The notes beneath the pieces were generated by a model. It was not told the DNA's origin. It saw only the letters and a program-made list of their open reading frames with translations, and did not search any database. A stretch of DNA of 64,000 nucleotides from Gracilaria gracilis. Lineage: Eukaryota; Rhodophyta; Florideophyceae; Gracilariales; Gracilariaceae. The stretch's first letter is position 1. Every line of letters starts with the position of its first letter. The translations under genes and the position numbers were made by a program. Below, one piece after another: positions 11,657-23,305 of this stretch. The stretch spans positions 124,001 to 188,000 of the forward strand of contig JARGSG010000056.1 in the NCBI GenBank assembly GCA_030374805.1, given 5' to 3'.

Positions 11657-13552
11657 GCAAGCTTCGTTCGCATTCCAGACACGGCAGAAGAGCGCAAACA
11701 TGCGCATTTCTTTGAGATTTCTGGATACCGTTATACTTCATACGTGGAATCATCTTGTTGAAGCAGCAACAATAACCAACGTTGGCTATCTATCAACAGC
11801 AGATTCGTTCCTCGCAGCGGTAGAAATCGTCCCAGTCTGTTTCACAACAAGGAATCTAGGCACCAACTGCTCCGCAAGTAAACCAACATCTTCACCTTCC
11901 TTCGTGAGAGCAGTAGATACAAGCTTCTCCACGAGTGTAATGAGCTCCCCCCCCCTTTGCCGTTTATAAACAATTCTCCGATAGTAATTTCATACAGGCG
12001 TGGAGGAGCCTGCTAATTTGGAACGAAACGAACAGGTTGAGGATCACAGTCCTGATCTTCCATAGTGGCAGAGGGGACAGGAAACAGTTTCAATATTTGC
12101 TCAAACAGAATAGGTTGCTTCTCTTGTATTATGCGCGCCGGTTGGAGACCTAGGTGCGTTCGTTGATAAACGTTGGTAGTAGAGAAGAGCAAGAACATGT
12201 TTCGCTCGTATAATGAGAGCCACAAGGGATCAGCAAGAATTTCGCACGCATTCGGGCGGCGCGTGGCGCAGGAGACAGGGCTCACCGTTGGAGAAGCCGC
12301 CCGGCTGGCGTTGGGAGTTTTGGTAGCTGCAAAACGATTTTTTGATTGGCAGTGCCTCCGTGCCGTCGATACGGCCACTTTACGCATGACGAGGCAGACT
12401 GTAACGTAACGTGTGCCGTCTGCAAGGACGAAAAACGACGAAAACCAAGAGACTTTGCCCTGATTATGGAGGCATGGGTGAGGCTGCAAAAGCTTTTCTT
12501 CGACGAGTGGCTCAAAAGGTCAGCGCATTGCGTGGAACGGCTCCAAGCGCAGAATACGATATAGGATGTCAAGTACACCCTATACTCAAACTAAGCAGTA
12601 CCCAAAAAGTTAAGCTAAAAAGTCATCAAGACTCAAAAACTGTAAATAGTTTTCAAATTTACAGCAAATTTAAGATATTTGTATATTGTCAATTCAACTA
12701 CGTTCTATGCACATTATATAAACAGCACCATACACTTTCGCACATGACGGAATATAACCCGTACCGTTACACGAAACAACACTTGTAGTGAGAAAAAACA
12801 AGTACCCTCGACATACGTATGTGCGTCTTTAAGGCAAATTATGTCAGGAACATGACAAATATAAATGCATAAGTCCATTCTATTTATGACCTAAAATAAT
12901 AGATCATGACTCTTTCTGTTCTCACTAAATAGATTTACCATTTCTCAGCGATACAAACGTGCAAAGTAATCAGCTCAAAGCAAAAATATTAGATAAAGAA
13001 CACTTTAAACATAAAACCGACTCCTTCCGAACACTGTGACATAATAACTTATTTCAATTCTGCCTTGGATATAAAATCTTACGTGAACACAAATATAGTC
13101 CTAGAAAAATTGGTTTTGCGCTTTTATTAAATAGTTGGATACACTTTTTGTTTCGGAAAATTGTTCACCGTACGTTAAGATCAATGAAAATTAATCAAAA
13201 TAATACAGCACTTTCGAGAACATATTTCAAACGTTTCTTCTGCTTCCAACACGGCATTTGAGCATTCAACGCATATCAACGGAATTATCAATCAAAAGCG
13301 ACTATAACGAACAGAAGCAATTGCAATTATCGATACAAAGGGCCCGGTAGCTTTCTTCTATATGAAGATTAGGAGCCTGTGTTCTACACTACAAGGTTTG
13401 CGTTCCGTTCGCGTAAAACGTTTTCATTCATTTACGTTTCACAAGCTCTAACTAAGTAATTTATGCACGACGATACGGTTGTCAACTACAACTAACCTAC
13501 TGTAGAATTACACGGCCTGCTGTTCTCTTATTGCGAAGTATTTTGTTCGTGC
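11657..13552. other. AT-rich spacer, no recognised gene
   Basis: Short frames occur on both strands around 11700-12600, but none shows a domain and their overlap on both strands looks like shadowing. From 12600 to 13550 the sequence is AT-rich, with no long frame, no tRNA and no tandem array that I can see. Confidence 0.4.
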
Positions 13553-13606
13553 TTGGATTATTGCCTCTCCGAGCATCTTTTTAGATACTTCGCCACATTG
13601 TGTAAC

Positions 13607-14389
13607 ATGAATGTCGAGGAATTGGTTTCCCCGACGCAAACAGATTTTTCTGTCCATGAAGAACGAGGAGAATGTGACATACTTTTCGGAAGAATCAATG
13701 GAAAGTATAAGATATCCCGTAACATCTCGGCAAGGATATGCACAATATTTCGTAAACCACCGGCATACATTCCAACGAATGAGAATGGTTTCGCCTCCTT
13801 CATAAATTTGGAAGGGTATGAATTGACTGAAGAAGAATTTTGCGAGAGTTTGCCGTATTCGCTCCGTTTGAAGGCTTCAAGAATGTGTTCTGTGTATCTT
13901 CTCGGCAACCGAATGCCGGTCATGAGGAAATCTTATTTCTGCTCGAATATTCAGTGTTGCGCAACAAGCACTTCAAAGTGTAAAGTGGCTCATGAGGGAA
14001 TCTGGAGGTTTCCGGAAAGTAATTGTACGGAAGTCGGCGATACCCATACGCAGACCGACAGCAGTGATAACAATGCTTCGAATTCGGCGTACTTAAACAA
14101 GCAAATTTACGCATCGGAAGGAACTGACATAACGCCAAATGTCAGTTGTAACGATGATATAAGCCGTTGTATTTCTGAGTCATCGGAGCTAAAGAAATAT
14201 TCTCTCCGTCAGTCTGAGCATAACAATTACACAACCGCTATATCTGAGCCACATATTCATATGAGTCCTAACACTGACCCAAATATCTATGTGAGAGAAG
14301 GAAATGAAGTATCTGAGTACGATATAAGTCTGGCAAAACAGGAGTTTTTTTTTGCACAAAACTCATTCCCATTGCTCTGCAAACTGTAG
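13607..14389 (+). pseudogene. Unknown gene truncated by the Gypsy element
   Basis: The frame runs from an ATG at 13607 and stays open for about 260 codons. The last codons and the stop lie in the LTR that begins at 14385, so the native C-terminus is lost. The first 120 residues are globular in composition (mixed, with aromatic and Cys residues). The rest is Ser/Asn/Thr-rich and probably disordered. The frame continues upstream of the ATG to 13553, so an upstream exon is possible. I recognise no domain. Confidence 0.4.
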
Positions 14390-15360
14390 AGCAATCCCGA
14401 AGAGGGTACGTATCCACCAGGATGTCCACGTCCTGCTCCCACAAAAGGGCGAACTCAGAAGTAGAGCCCTCTGCCCGTGCGCGTGCCGCGTGGCAGCCGG
14501 GTGTAAACCGGAGACGGTACTGGAATAAACTGGAGAGGTAAAGAAGAACGTGAGCCTAGAGAGGAGTAACCGACGACGGGTCACGAGAGAACGAGTCCAG
14601 AAGTGGAGCGAACGGTGCCGTAAGACGGTGTAATGCTCCTACGGGGAACCACACGAGCGAAGCTACGGCCCGTGCCAACGGCGGGAACAGGGCCGATAGC
14701 GGAACGGGAAACACACACACAAGTGGCCAAATGTAACTCTATACAGAGGCGGAAGCGAGACCTGCACCAGGAAAACGATAAACTAAGTAACGATCCGGTA
14801 CCTCGGTGACCGAAAACAAATACAACCTGATACTGGGGTAATCAGCGGAACAAGCCAGAAACTGGTAGTAAAGAACTTCCTCAGGGACCCTGAGGGGTGA
14901 TTTTACCGAGACCAGTCGTGGTTACTCTCCTTAGAGAAGTCGTAAACCTACGTAGGCAGTAACAACCATAGCCCGGCCTTCGGGAAGGAGACGCGACTCA
15001 GTTGAGTTTTACTTAGTGGCTCCAGGGCGAGATTACCCGAGCCTACATACTATCTACTGTATCTAGGGCTGCGCACTCCCACGAGGGCTCTACACGTGGA
15101 CAACCCAGTGTCAGGGTGCCAAAGCATCTACCCAGCGGGTGTGACGCCAAATACTTGGACAAATATGCCACAAGGCCCTACTGTACACCTATTTCATAGG
15201 TTCTATCCCAGGTTCACCTAACAAGGTACCTTCCCAACAATATTTCCAATTTCACCCGAAACGCGGTCCATATTCCTAGTCTGACACGTCAGAGCTCAAT
15301 GGGTAGAGCTCCATTATGAGAAAGTTCATTGTACTGACATCGGATTGCCATTGCTTCACA
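14385..15360 (-). repeat. 3' LTR of the Gypsy element (left copy)
   Basis: This 976-base LTR is bounded by TGTAGAGCAA and TTGCTTCACA, which pair as an imperfect terminal inverted repeat. It matches the right LTR closely over about 900 bases. The pyrimidine run just right of 15360 reads as a polypurine tract on the element strand, supporting the boundary. The LTR interrupts the hypothetical gene on its left. Confidence 0.85.
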
Positions 15361-15373
15361 TCTCCCCCTTCTT
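15361..15373 (-). other. Polypurine tract of the Gypsy element
   Basis: On the minus strand this reads AAGAAGGGGGAGA directly ahead of the LTR, the position and composition expected for the plus-strand primer of an LTR retrotransposon. Confidence 0.75.
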
Positions 15374-15687
15374 AGCCGAGGGTTCGCGCTTTGGTCCGCG
15401 GGAAGGCGCCGGCGACCGGTACGTAAATACTGATCCTCAGAATGGCGGACTCCGAGACTTCGGCAATACCTTCGCAGCTTCCTGAACCAACGCGTGGTAC
15501 ACAACAACACCCTCCTCCGATTTCGCGGCAACAACCGTCATCTCCAACCTTCTCTCCTACAGCAGACATGAACCCCTTTCGCTACTAACCCGCTTCCGGG
15601 GAACGCTTCTCATGTGCCTCACAGGCGGCTTCGTCGAGTGCTGCTCCCTTCGAGAACCTTTCGTACTTAGGCTTTCAACAGCCTCCT

Positions 15688-17363
15688 ATGCAGGCGTCAT
15701 CTCAGTTCCATTCGTCCCAAGCTACGGTGCCAGCTCATCAACCCTCGGGGTATCAGCAATCTCCTTACCAAATGGCAGGCTCGTCCGGATACTTCGGCGG
15801 GTTTAACTCGATGGCCCTCCCGCAAGGGGGCTCTCATGCACAGCTGCAGTACCATCCATCTGGTTACCAACCTCCTGGCTACTTCTTCCAACAGGGCGCT
15901 CAACCTGGACAATCCTCGCAAGGCTACGACCCCTCAGCGGCTTCTCAGGCTCCCGATGTCGATGCAGCGGCGTGGAACTCCGAGCAAGCTATGCCGTTAA
16001 CGGTCAATGCCAGGGGCTGGATCAGCCTGAAAAGTCTCCCTTTCAGGCGGCCCCGGCAGCATGGCGAGGTGTATTGCCGCGCACCTTGGTTCCATCCGAC
16101 GGCCGTATTCGACGAGGCTCTTATTGGCTCGTATACTGAGAACGGTTACCTCCAAGGTGGGCTACATCGCGAAGTAGTTCGGTCCAGAAGCTGGCGTCTC
16201 CGTGTGGCGGTCGATCTCCTGCACCTGTTCTGTGCGGGCGGTGATTCCCCTAGTCGCACTAGGGCACTGTGGGCTCGTGCGGCCTACGAAGGAGCTAGCC
16301 ATGTTCGATCGGAGCACGTGATACCGTTGTGGTTCGACTTTGACCTGTCACACTTCCGAACGTTCGACGAGAGGTCCTACGGGTACGCATTAGCGGAGTT
16401 CAACGAATCTCCCCATAGGGCTGAGATACCGAACGTGATCGAAGGTTTGCCTCTCTGGAGTCGTCCCCTTCTTCGGGGGGAATTCCGATACCTTCGGCGA
16501 TCATCCAATGATTTCTTGTGGAGCTTTGAGCGCCGTGTGCGGCTGGAGTGAAGCTTGCGGTCCCGTCGAGGGTTCCTGAATCCGTATCAGCACTTGGATG
16601 CTGAGCGATTGCGCTACAACTCTCTGCCGGGCGATACGCTGCGCGTACCAGCTGGGGGCCGAATGTCGAGGTCCCGCGAGGGTGCTACGCCGAACTTCCT
16701 CCGTGCCTCTACTATGTAGGCTGTAGAATGTTGAACGATCCCTGCTCTGGGTAATGGACGCTCTTTGCGGCGGAGTGGGGTGCCCGCGTGGCGGTACATC
16801 TCCTGTGGGATACGTACGATCATTACCGTCTCTGGTATCTCCCTCCGTTGATCCGATGGATTATCCGGCGCCAGGATCTGTCTATACCTTTGGGGTCCAT
16901 TTCCAACCCGGAAGAGGTTCACCTGCTCCTACGCTTCATCGAGGCCGTCGATTAGGACCAAATTCCCGTGCACTGGCAGCCAGAAGGTGGCCCTCGCCGC
17001 AACGACCGATCACTGGGGAGAATATACACCCGCTCGGGGACCTTCGCGTACTACGATCCGTGGGAACGGCAAATGATCTCCAAGGCTCATGCTAGAGCGA
17101 TGATGCGGGCCCCTAGGGCTATGCCGATTGGAAACCCGACTGGGTTCGTGTATGGGCCTCCAGCGGACTGGGTCGATCCCTCCCTGGACCATGGTGATGG
17201 CCAGGTGGTGGACGACGACATTCTCCTTGTGGGTGTTCCGAATACGGGCGCTGACGCGACCCAGGTCCCTGCGGAGGGCACTCAAGCTCCCGCGGGTTGG
17301 GGTCTCGCGACGCCGGCTCCCGGGAGCAACGCTGATCACCAGTGGTCTGGGCAGGGTACCTGA
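15688..17363 (+). CDS. Antisense open region inside the Gypsy element, unknown product
   Basis: On the strand opposite to gag-pol, between the chromodomain frame and the polypurine tract, 15688-16551 is a 287-residue open frame. Further protein-like plus-strand frame follows to 17363. The N-terminus is rich in Gln, Pro, Ser, Tyr and Gly (low complexity). The next 180 residues are Arg- and aromatic-rich and look globular, with no domain I know. The downstream part includes a GPPADWVDP motif and an acidic end. Antisense open frames near the 3' LTR are known in some plant Gypsy elements, for example Grande. The product is unknown, and the region is a fossil like the rest of the element. Confidence 0.5.
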
Positions 17364-17413
17364 GGGCGTGTAGTTCGGTCGCTAGGATACGATAAACCCA
17401 ATTAGGCTACAGC

Positions 17414-17725
17414 TTGGCATTACTTCTCTCCTCCTGTGGGATCTTTCTCGTGTTCGAGCTTCTTTCATACTTCCTTCCTCTTCCTTCTTCATTTCCTAAC
17501 CAGGATGCACTTCATTTCCATTCGTGGCAACATCTTCCTAGATACTTCATTAATTCTTACTTCTTAGTTCTGTTATATGGCGATGAACCGACAATTCGGT
17601 GCGTTCTTTCTTTGTTCATACTTTAGATAGGGCCAACCTTGTTGGTGTCTTTTCTTCTCTTCTTAAAGCTCCTCGCAACCCACCGCGTAGCGGCACACCA
17701 TTTTTACGACATGTAGGTGACGGTT
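17414..17725. other. Spacer between the antisense frame and the chromodomain frame
   Basis: T- and C-rich on the plus strand, with no convincing coding frame. It probably holds the 3' ends of the two converging frames within the Gypsy element. Confidence 0.35.
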
Positions 17726-18022
17726 CTATCCCACTTGGGTATTATCCAGAGTTGGGGATAATGCGGACCGGGTTCTTCGGTGATAAGCGATAAAGTTGGA
17801 CCTCGGAAGGTGCTCAATTGGCTCCCAAGTGTCCTGCTCCGGGAGATAGCCGTACCAACGGACGCGATAGATTACTTTCCCGTCCTGGGCAACATCGTGC
17901 TTCACGATACGATCGACCACGAAATCCTGTGGGTATACACTGACGTCTTCGGTTCCTTTGGTTGTTCCCGACATTGGGCTTTGCTTCTCTACGTAACCCG
18001 AGCGGGTACACGCAAGTAACAA
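17726..18022 (-). CDS. Chromodomain frame of the Gypsy element
   Basis: A 98-residue frame contains a clear chromodomain: FVVDRIVKHDV, then YRVRWYGYLPEQDTWEPIEHL, with the aromatic residues that line a methyl-lysine pocket. Chromoviruses carry such a domain behind integrase, where it steers insertion toward marked chromatin. Here it is set apart from the integrase frame by about 0.77 kb. The domain itself looks well preserved although the element is broken. Confidence 0.85.
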   Translation of the reverse strand: MLLACTRSGYVEKQSPMSGTTKGTEDVSVYPQDFVVDRIVKHDVAQDGKVIYRVRWYGYLPEQDTWEPIEHLPRSNFIAYHRRTRSALSPTLDNTQVG

Positions 18023-18787
18023 CGGATTTCCGGCTTCGATGAGGTGGCGATGTCTCGTTGACGAGAGCGCTAACCGTCACGACGGGGAATAGCTAACTTT
18101 CGTTTTCGGCTGCCAATCTCCACAAGAGTGGCTTCTGGGGGATGCTCTACACTTCCGGAGTGCGGTGAACTAATCTCGTTTCTCAGCGGGCATCAACTTT
18201 AACTAACGACGACGTTCCTGATCCAGGCGAAGTTGCTTCTCGACGCGGGAGAGCCGTTGCAACGAAGACACTGCGTTCGAACATTCCCTGTGCAGGGTGG
18301 CGGATTCCCCGGGCCACGGCAACGTACTGCTTCATTGTACATGGCGGTGGGTTGCAACAATGCAGCGCCATGTGATTGGCTCCGCACTCTGGCACGTTAT
18401 GAAGTGCAACGCATCCCTATTGGGCGACAAACCTGCCAAGTGGCCAGGTGCACCATCGTCTGATTCCAAAAACGCCATGCGCCGTGGCAAGCCAAAATAT
18501 CAAATAAATTAACTTGGAGTGCCACTCTGCACCCGCACGCGCGCATGCGCATGCACCGCCAGCCGCTGGCACTCAAAGAATTAAGTATTTTGGCCCGCCA
18601 CCGGTACGTGCAATTTTGCACACGCGAGCGGCATTCCAAATTATCTGCCGATGACAGCGCGCTTCCCACGGAGACTTCTGCGCCACACAGCGCACCTGTC
18701 AAGGTTTCTTCATGCAAATTTCATGCGTCCACTTTCTGCACCCAGGCTCCATGACCCTATCTACAAGGATCCTCCGCTTCGCAATAC
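18023..18787. other. Interval between integrase and chromodomain frames
   Basis: This stretch is about 765 bases with no domain on either strand. It contains alternating purine/pyrimidine runs near 18535-18555. It may be a linker, an untranslated segment or a small nested insertion; I could not find target duplications to decide. Confidence 0.35.
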
Positions 18788-21700
18788 CTACTGTAGGTTC
18801 TTCCCATGGGGCTCATCGCCGCGATGACCCATTGACGGGTCGGCGGAGACCGCCTTTTCGGTACGTTTTGCCTTCTGCGTCTCTTGCGAGCGAGGCGTAG
18901 GAGTAGCCAAGGACTTGGACGCTTGCCCACGATGGTTCTCATCACTAACAGTGGTCTTCCCCATAGAGATAACTTCGTCTTCACTACTGACATTCGCCTC
19001 GACCGAGGATCCCCCACGCGTGTGCGTTAGCGGCGATATTCCCGATCCGGGCTCCTGTCTCTTTGAGACCTCAAGCACGTCAGCCAATCCAGCAAATGCC
19101 GGAGCAGCCTGAGCTAGATTACGTGAGTCCTCCCCCTTTTTAGGGTGCGATACGGCAGCTGATATTACCGTAGCCTGGGGTCGAACTCGAGTTGAGTGCT
19201 TAGACGTAGCTCGAGAGGGTGGGCTATCCTTGACTAGTTCTGATACCTCAAGTAGGTCCGATAAACCCCGTCCTTGGTGCGGAAGAATCGACGGGCGGTT
19301 CGCGCTGTCCCTGTTTGATTCCGTTTCTTCCTGTGTTGCAGGTACTCCAGTTCCGGTTTCCGGTAGCGTTACCAATTCTTGGAGTGGGCTCGGTGCCCTA
19401 TAGACGCGATCGCTTGATACCCATTCGTGTTGGTTATTAATCCCCAGCACGACGCTGTCTCCAGACATGAAAATAACTTTATAGGGTCCATCGGCACTTG
19501 GCGATAACTTGTGGCGGCGTTCGTTCTCCGGGTTGTAATACTCCTTACGGAGGAACACATAATCTCCTACCTGTAGGTTAGGTAACGGTCTCCGAGTTCG
19601 GCTATCAAAGTTGCGGTTGTAGGCGAGCTGAGCCCTGTCCACAGAGGCACGTGCTGCAGGTACCAGCTTGGTGAGCCATTTCTTCCACGCATCGCGGCAC
19701 AAGCCTGGTGATGGGAACGTATCCAGAGTTGGCCGCGCCTCGATGGCTAGAAAAGGTGGTCTCCTCGACAGTGCCAGCTCAAATGGTGAAAGTCCTGTTA
19801 CCCGATGAACCTGGGTGTTGCACGCATACGTGATAGCGTCCATGAACTGATCCCACGTCTCGGGATGATCTGCCACATAGGATCTCAAAGCACCAAGGAT
19901 GTTTCGATTAAATCTCTCTACTTGGCCGTTCGCTTGCGGATGTTAAGTCGTAGTGAAAGAGTTCCTAGTATCCAGGATCCTACACACGTCTTGAAAGAAC
20001 TTCGAGCTGAATTGAGAGCCGTTATCGGAAAGTAACTGTACCGCTGGGCCATACACAAAGACCCAGTGGGTAACAAACGCTTGAGCCACAGTGGCTGCTT
20101 TTATCCGTTTGAGCGGCACTGTTCTAACCATTTTAGAGAACCTGTCGGTGATGACCAGTAGGTACCGGTTCCCTCGAGAGGTCTTAATCAATTCTCCAAG
20201 AATGTCAATGGCGACGAACCCCAGCGGTGCCCGTGCGGGAAACAAAGTTAACTCCTTCGAGTACTTTCTTAATTTGAAGTCATTCTTGGCACAAGCCTGA
20301 CAGGACCGGCGTACTGCGTAACAGTCGAACGCCATTGCGGGCCAATACAAGTCCCTTCCTAAGGTGAGATAAAGCTTCCTTCCTCCCGGGTGGGCTCCCA
20401 ACTTCACATAGTGAGACAAGTGCAGTACGTGACTCTGTAAGGAGTGAGGTACCACCGTTTGGGGGTAGGTTTCAACAGTTCGCACCAAGTAGCCTTGGTC
20501 ATTCACCTGGAAAGGTACCGTATACCCACCGTCCAGACGGGCCTTGACCTGTATACGAAAAAGATCCGTCTGCTGTTCCCATATCATCTCCTCGGGCGAA
20601 ATCGGTACAAATGACCCGGTATCCGGTTCTACAGTCTGTGTGGCGAGGATTTCGTCACACACATCATCCGATAGGATTTCTGTCTTCCCCTTATCGAGGT
20701 CATCAACCATAAAGCATGGTATCTCTTCCGTGTCCTCCGTGGGTTCAGCTTCTGCGGCAGTGCCCAAACGGGAAAGAGCGCCTGCCTGCAAATTCAAGGA
20801 GCCTTTCTTGTACACTACTTCAAAGTCAAATTTTGAGAGTCGGAGTCTCCATCTCATCAGTCGTCCCGACGGTTCGGTAATTTCCATGAGCCAGCGTAGT
20901 CAAGACTGGTCCGTGTGTACCCGAAAGTGAGTTCCCATCAAGTATGGTCTCAACGTTCAGAGGGCCCATACAACGGCAAGGCATTCCTCCTCCAAAACGG
21001 AGTAATTCCGTTCGTGCACATTCAGTGATCTCGACCAATACCCAATAGGGTGACGTTTTTTAGACTCTTACACCTGGAACAACGCACAACCAACTTGGTT
21101 CGCACTCGCATCAGTGTCAACCTCGTAGGGTAAGCCGGGTTTCGGCAGGGCCAAGACTGGTGGCGACGTTACAGCTTCAATTAGTGCCGCAAATGCGGAG
21201 GCTTCCTCATCGCCAAAGGGTTCCAACTCCACTGGTCTTCCTTCCATCAGGAGTTTGTTCAACGGCGAAGCAATATCCGAAAAGTTCGGCACGAAACGAC
21301 GGTAAACGTTACACAGGCCTAAGAAGGATCGAAGCTAAGTTTGAGTTCTTGGGTGTTTCGCCTCTTTCAAGGATTTTACCCGCACCTCGTCACTTGAGAG
21401 CTTTCCTGGGCGAATAATATGCCCAAGGTACTTAACCGATTCGGTGAAAAACTCGCACTTCTTAAGCTTCAAGGTAATCCCTGCGTCCTGTAAAACGGTC
21501 ATAAATTCCCGTAAATGGGTGAGATGGTCCTCCGTGTTATTGGAAAAGACGACGACGTCGTCAAAGTATACCAAACAGGTGGTCCACTTGAACCTAGCCA
21601 GGAGGATATCAACCGCTCGCTGAAACGTTGCGGGGGCGTTCGTTAACCCAAAGGGCATTCTCCGAAAACACTACAGGCCTTGATGGAACACGAAGACCGT

Positions 21701-23303
21701 CTTATCCTTATCTTCTTTCCTTATTGGCACTTGTCAGTAGCCCCAATTGGCATCTAAAGTGGTAAACACTTTCGCACTCCCTAGAGAATCGATAAATTCG
21801 TCCATACGGGGAATTGGGTATACGTCTTTCACTGTAACCGCATTTAACTTTCGGTAATCGATACAAAATCTCCATGATCCATCTGGCTTCGGCACGAAAC
21901 CAACTGGTGACGCCCAAGGGGATTGAGCGGGCTCAATAACGCCGGCTCGGAACATCTTCTCGACTTGAGCTTTTTCCTCTTCTCGGGCCTTCGGTCCAGC
22001 CCTGTAAGGGTGTTGCGCAATGGGCCGAGTGTTCCGAAGTAGGATCGATTCAATGCTCTGTGACTCCAATTGTTCCGAGAGTACCATCCCACATGGGCGT
22101 AAACTCGCGAAGCATATCGCGTAGCTTCTCCCCATGGGACCCCGGTACGTGCTCCAAATTGAGCTTCATTAACTCCTCAACAGGGTTCGTCTGTTCAATG
22201 CCAGGTGGCAACGGTTTAACCTCAAAAGGTGCTGGGGTGTCTGAACCCGAGTTCTTCTGGGTATCATTCGTATCGGCTTCAAGTGACTCATTCCGTAATT
22301 CGGCGAGTTCGGCGGCCTCCTCCCCCTCCCTAGGGTCAGATACACCGAGCACGGTTCCAATCGGAATCTTCGTGGGTATCACTGCAGCGGGGTGCCGTAG
22401 TACCGTGTCAATTGCTTGGTTCTTTGTTAACCATTGTTTGGTTTCGCCAAGATTGACGACGAGGACCTTAAAGGCTTCATCCGGTTGAATCGTTACAACT
22501 CCATTAGCCAAAGCGATCTGGCGCTCTTCATATAGTGCGGGTGACGGCTCCACTGTGTGTAGACCAAACTGTTTGGTGACGACTTCGACCCACACCTGGG
22601 ACTCCGGCGGAAGGTGCACCGATTTGAGCACGTGCAACTTCGTTGATGCCACTGTGCCTTTGGTAGGCTGATGTGCAACCGGAAGCGGTACTTGTTTCCG
22701 CGTAGCGGCTCGCAGAGGTCTCCGGACAATCGGAATTATTGAACCGTCTTCCATTTCTATGGTACGCTTCCGAGGACGGATATTTTCCCCAAACCTGTCA
22801 CAGAAATCACAACCCAGTATAACTGGTGCCGCTAGGGAATCGCTCACGACGAAATCTATCTTCACGAGGTGCCTTCCTAATCTTACCAGGAGCAAAATGT
22901 AACCAGCCGTACTAATCGGATTGTTGTTGGCATCCGAAATATCCATTGATGGACCGTAACGAACACGTTCCTGAAGAGCAGGCGGTATCTGTCTCCTGTG
23001 AATAAGGTTAGGAGCAGCGCCTGTGTCCAGAACCGACAACTGACGAACCATAAAATGTTCTGAAAGGCCGAGATCGGCGTAAACTCTATAGTTCCACTTG
23101 GCCATGACCAGGATTCTATCCGGGAGACGGGGATCACGGGCCCGTATCCACGGTCGACAAAGAACACAAAAGTGTTCCGAATCCACGTCGGTGGCTGCCA
23201 TTTTCCTTGATAGGATCGTAACAGTTGGGGAGCGAAGCGGAGGTGCCTCGGGCGTCTTCTGCTTCGACTTGGAAGACGCCCCTCCCGCCGGGGAGACTCC
23301 CAT
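18788..23303 (-). pseudogene. pol region of the Gypsy element (PR-RT-RH-IN)
   Basis: In minus-strand order: an aspartic protease with LDTGAAPN near 23000-23030; reverse transcriptase around 21335-22135 with SPWASPVGFVPKPDGSWRF, then MPFGLTNAP and the active-site FDDVVVFS near 21555; RNase H around 21070-21290 (VDTDASANQVGC); an integrase zinc finger with CQACAKND near 20290 and a catalytic-core segment (VAIDILGE, ITDRFSKM) near 20100-20220; and an integrase C-terminal barrel near 19490-19600 (LQVGDYVFLRKEYY). The last 300 residues are Ser/Thr/Glu-rich linker. The order RT-RH-IN marks Ty3/Gypsy, not copia. The region is broken in several places. Confidence 0.9.
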
Positions 23304-23305
23304 AT

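Noticed and set aside
14370-14384. Target-site duplication for the Gypsy element
   Set aside because: I compared the bases left of 14385 with those right of 26442 and saw no convincing 4-6 base match.
14385-14584. Minus-strand frames rich in Ser/Arg in both Gypsy LTRs (also 25471-25737)
   Set aside because: They are chance open readings through LTR sequence, repeated because the LTRs are repeated.
15290-15312. tRNA D-arm-like sequence GAGCTCAATGGGTAGAGCTC
   Set aside because: No acceptor, anticodon or T-arm partners fit around it, and it lies inside the left LTR.
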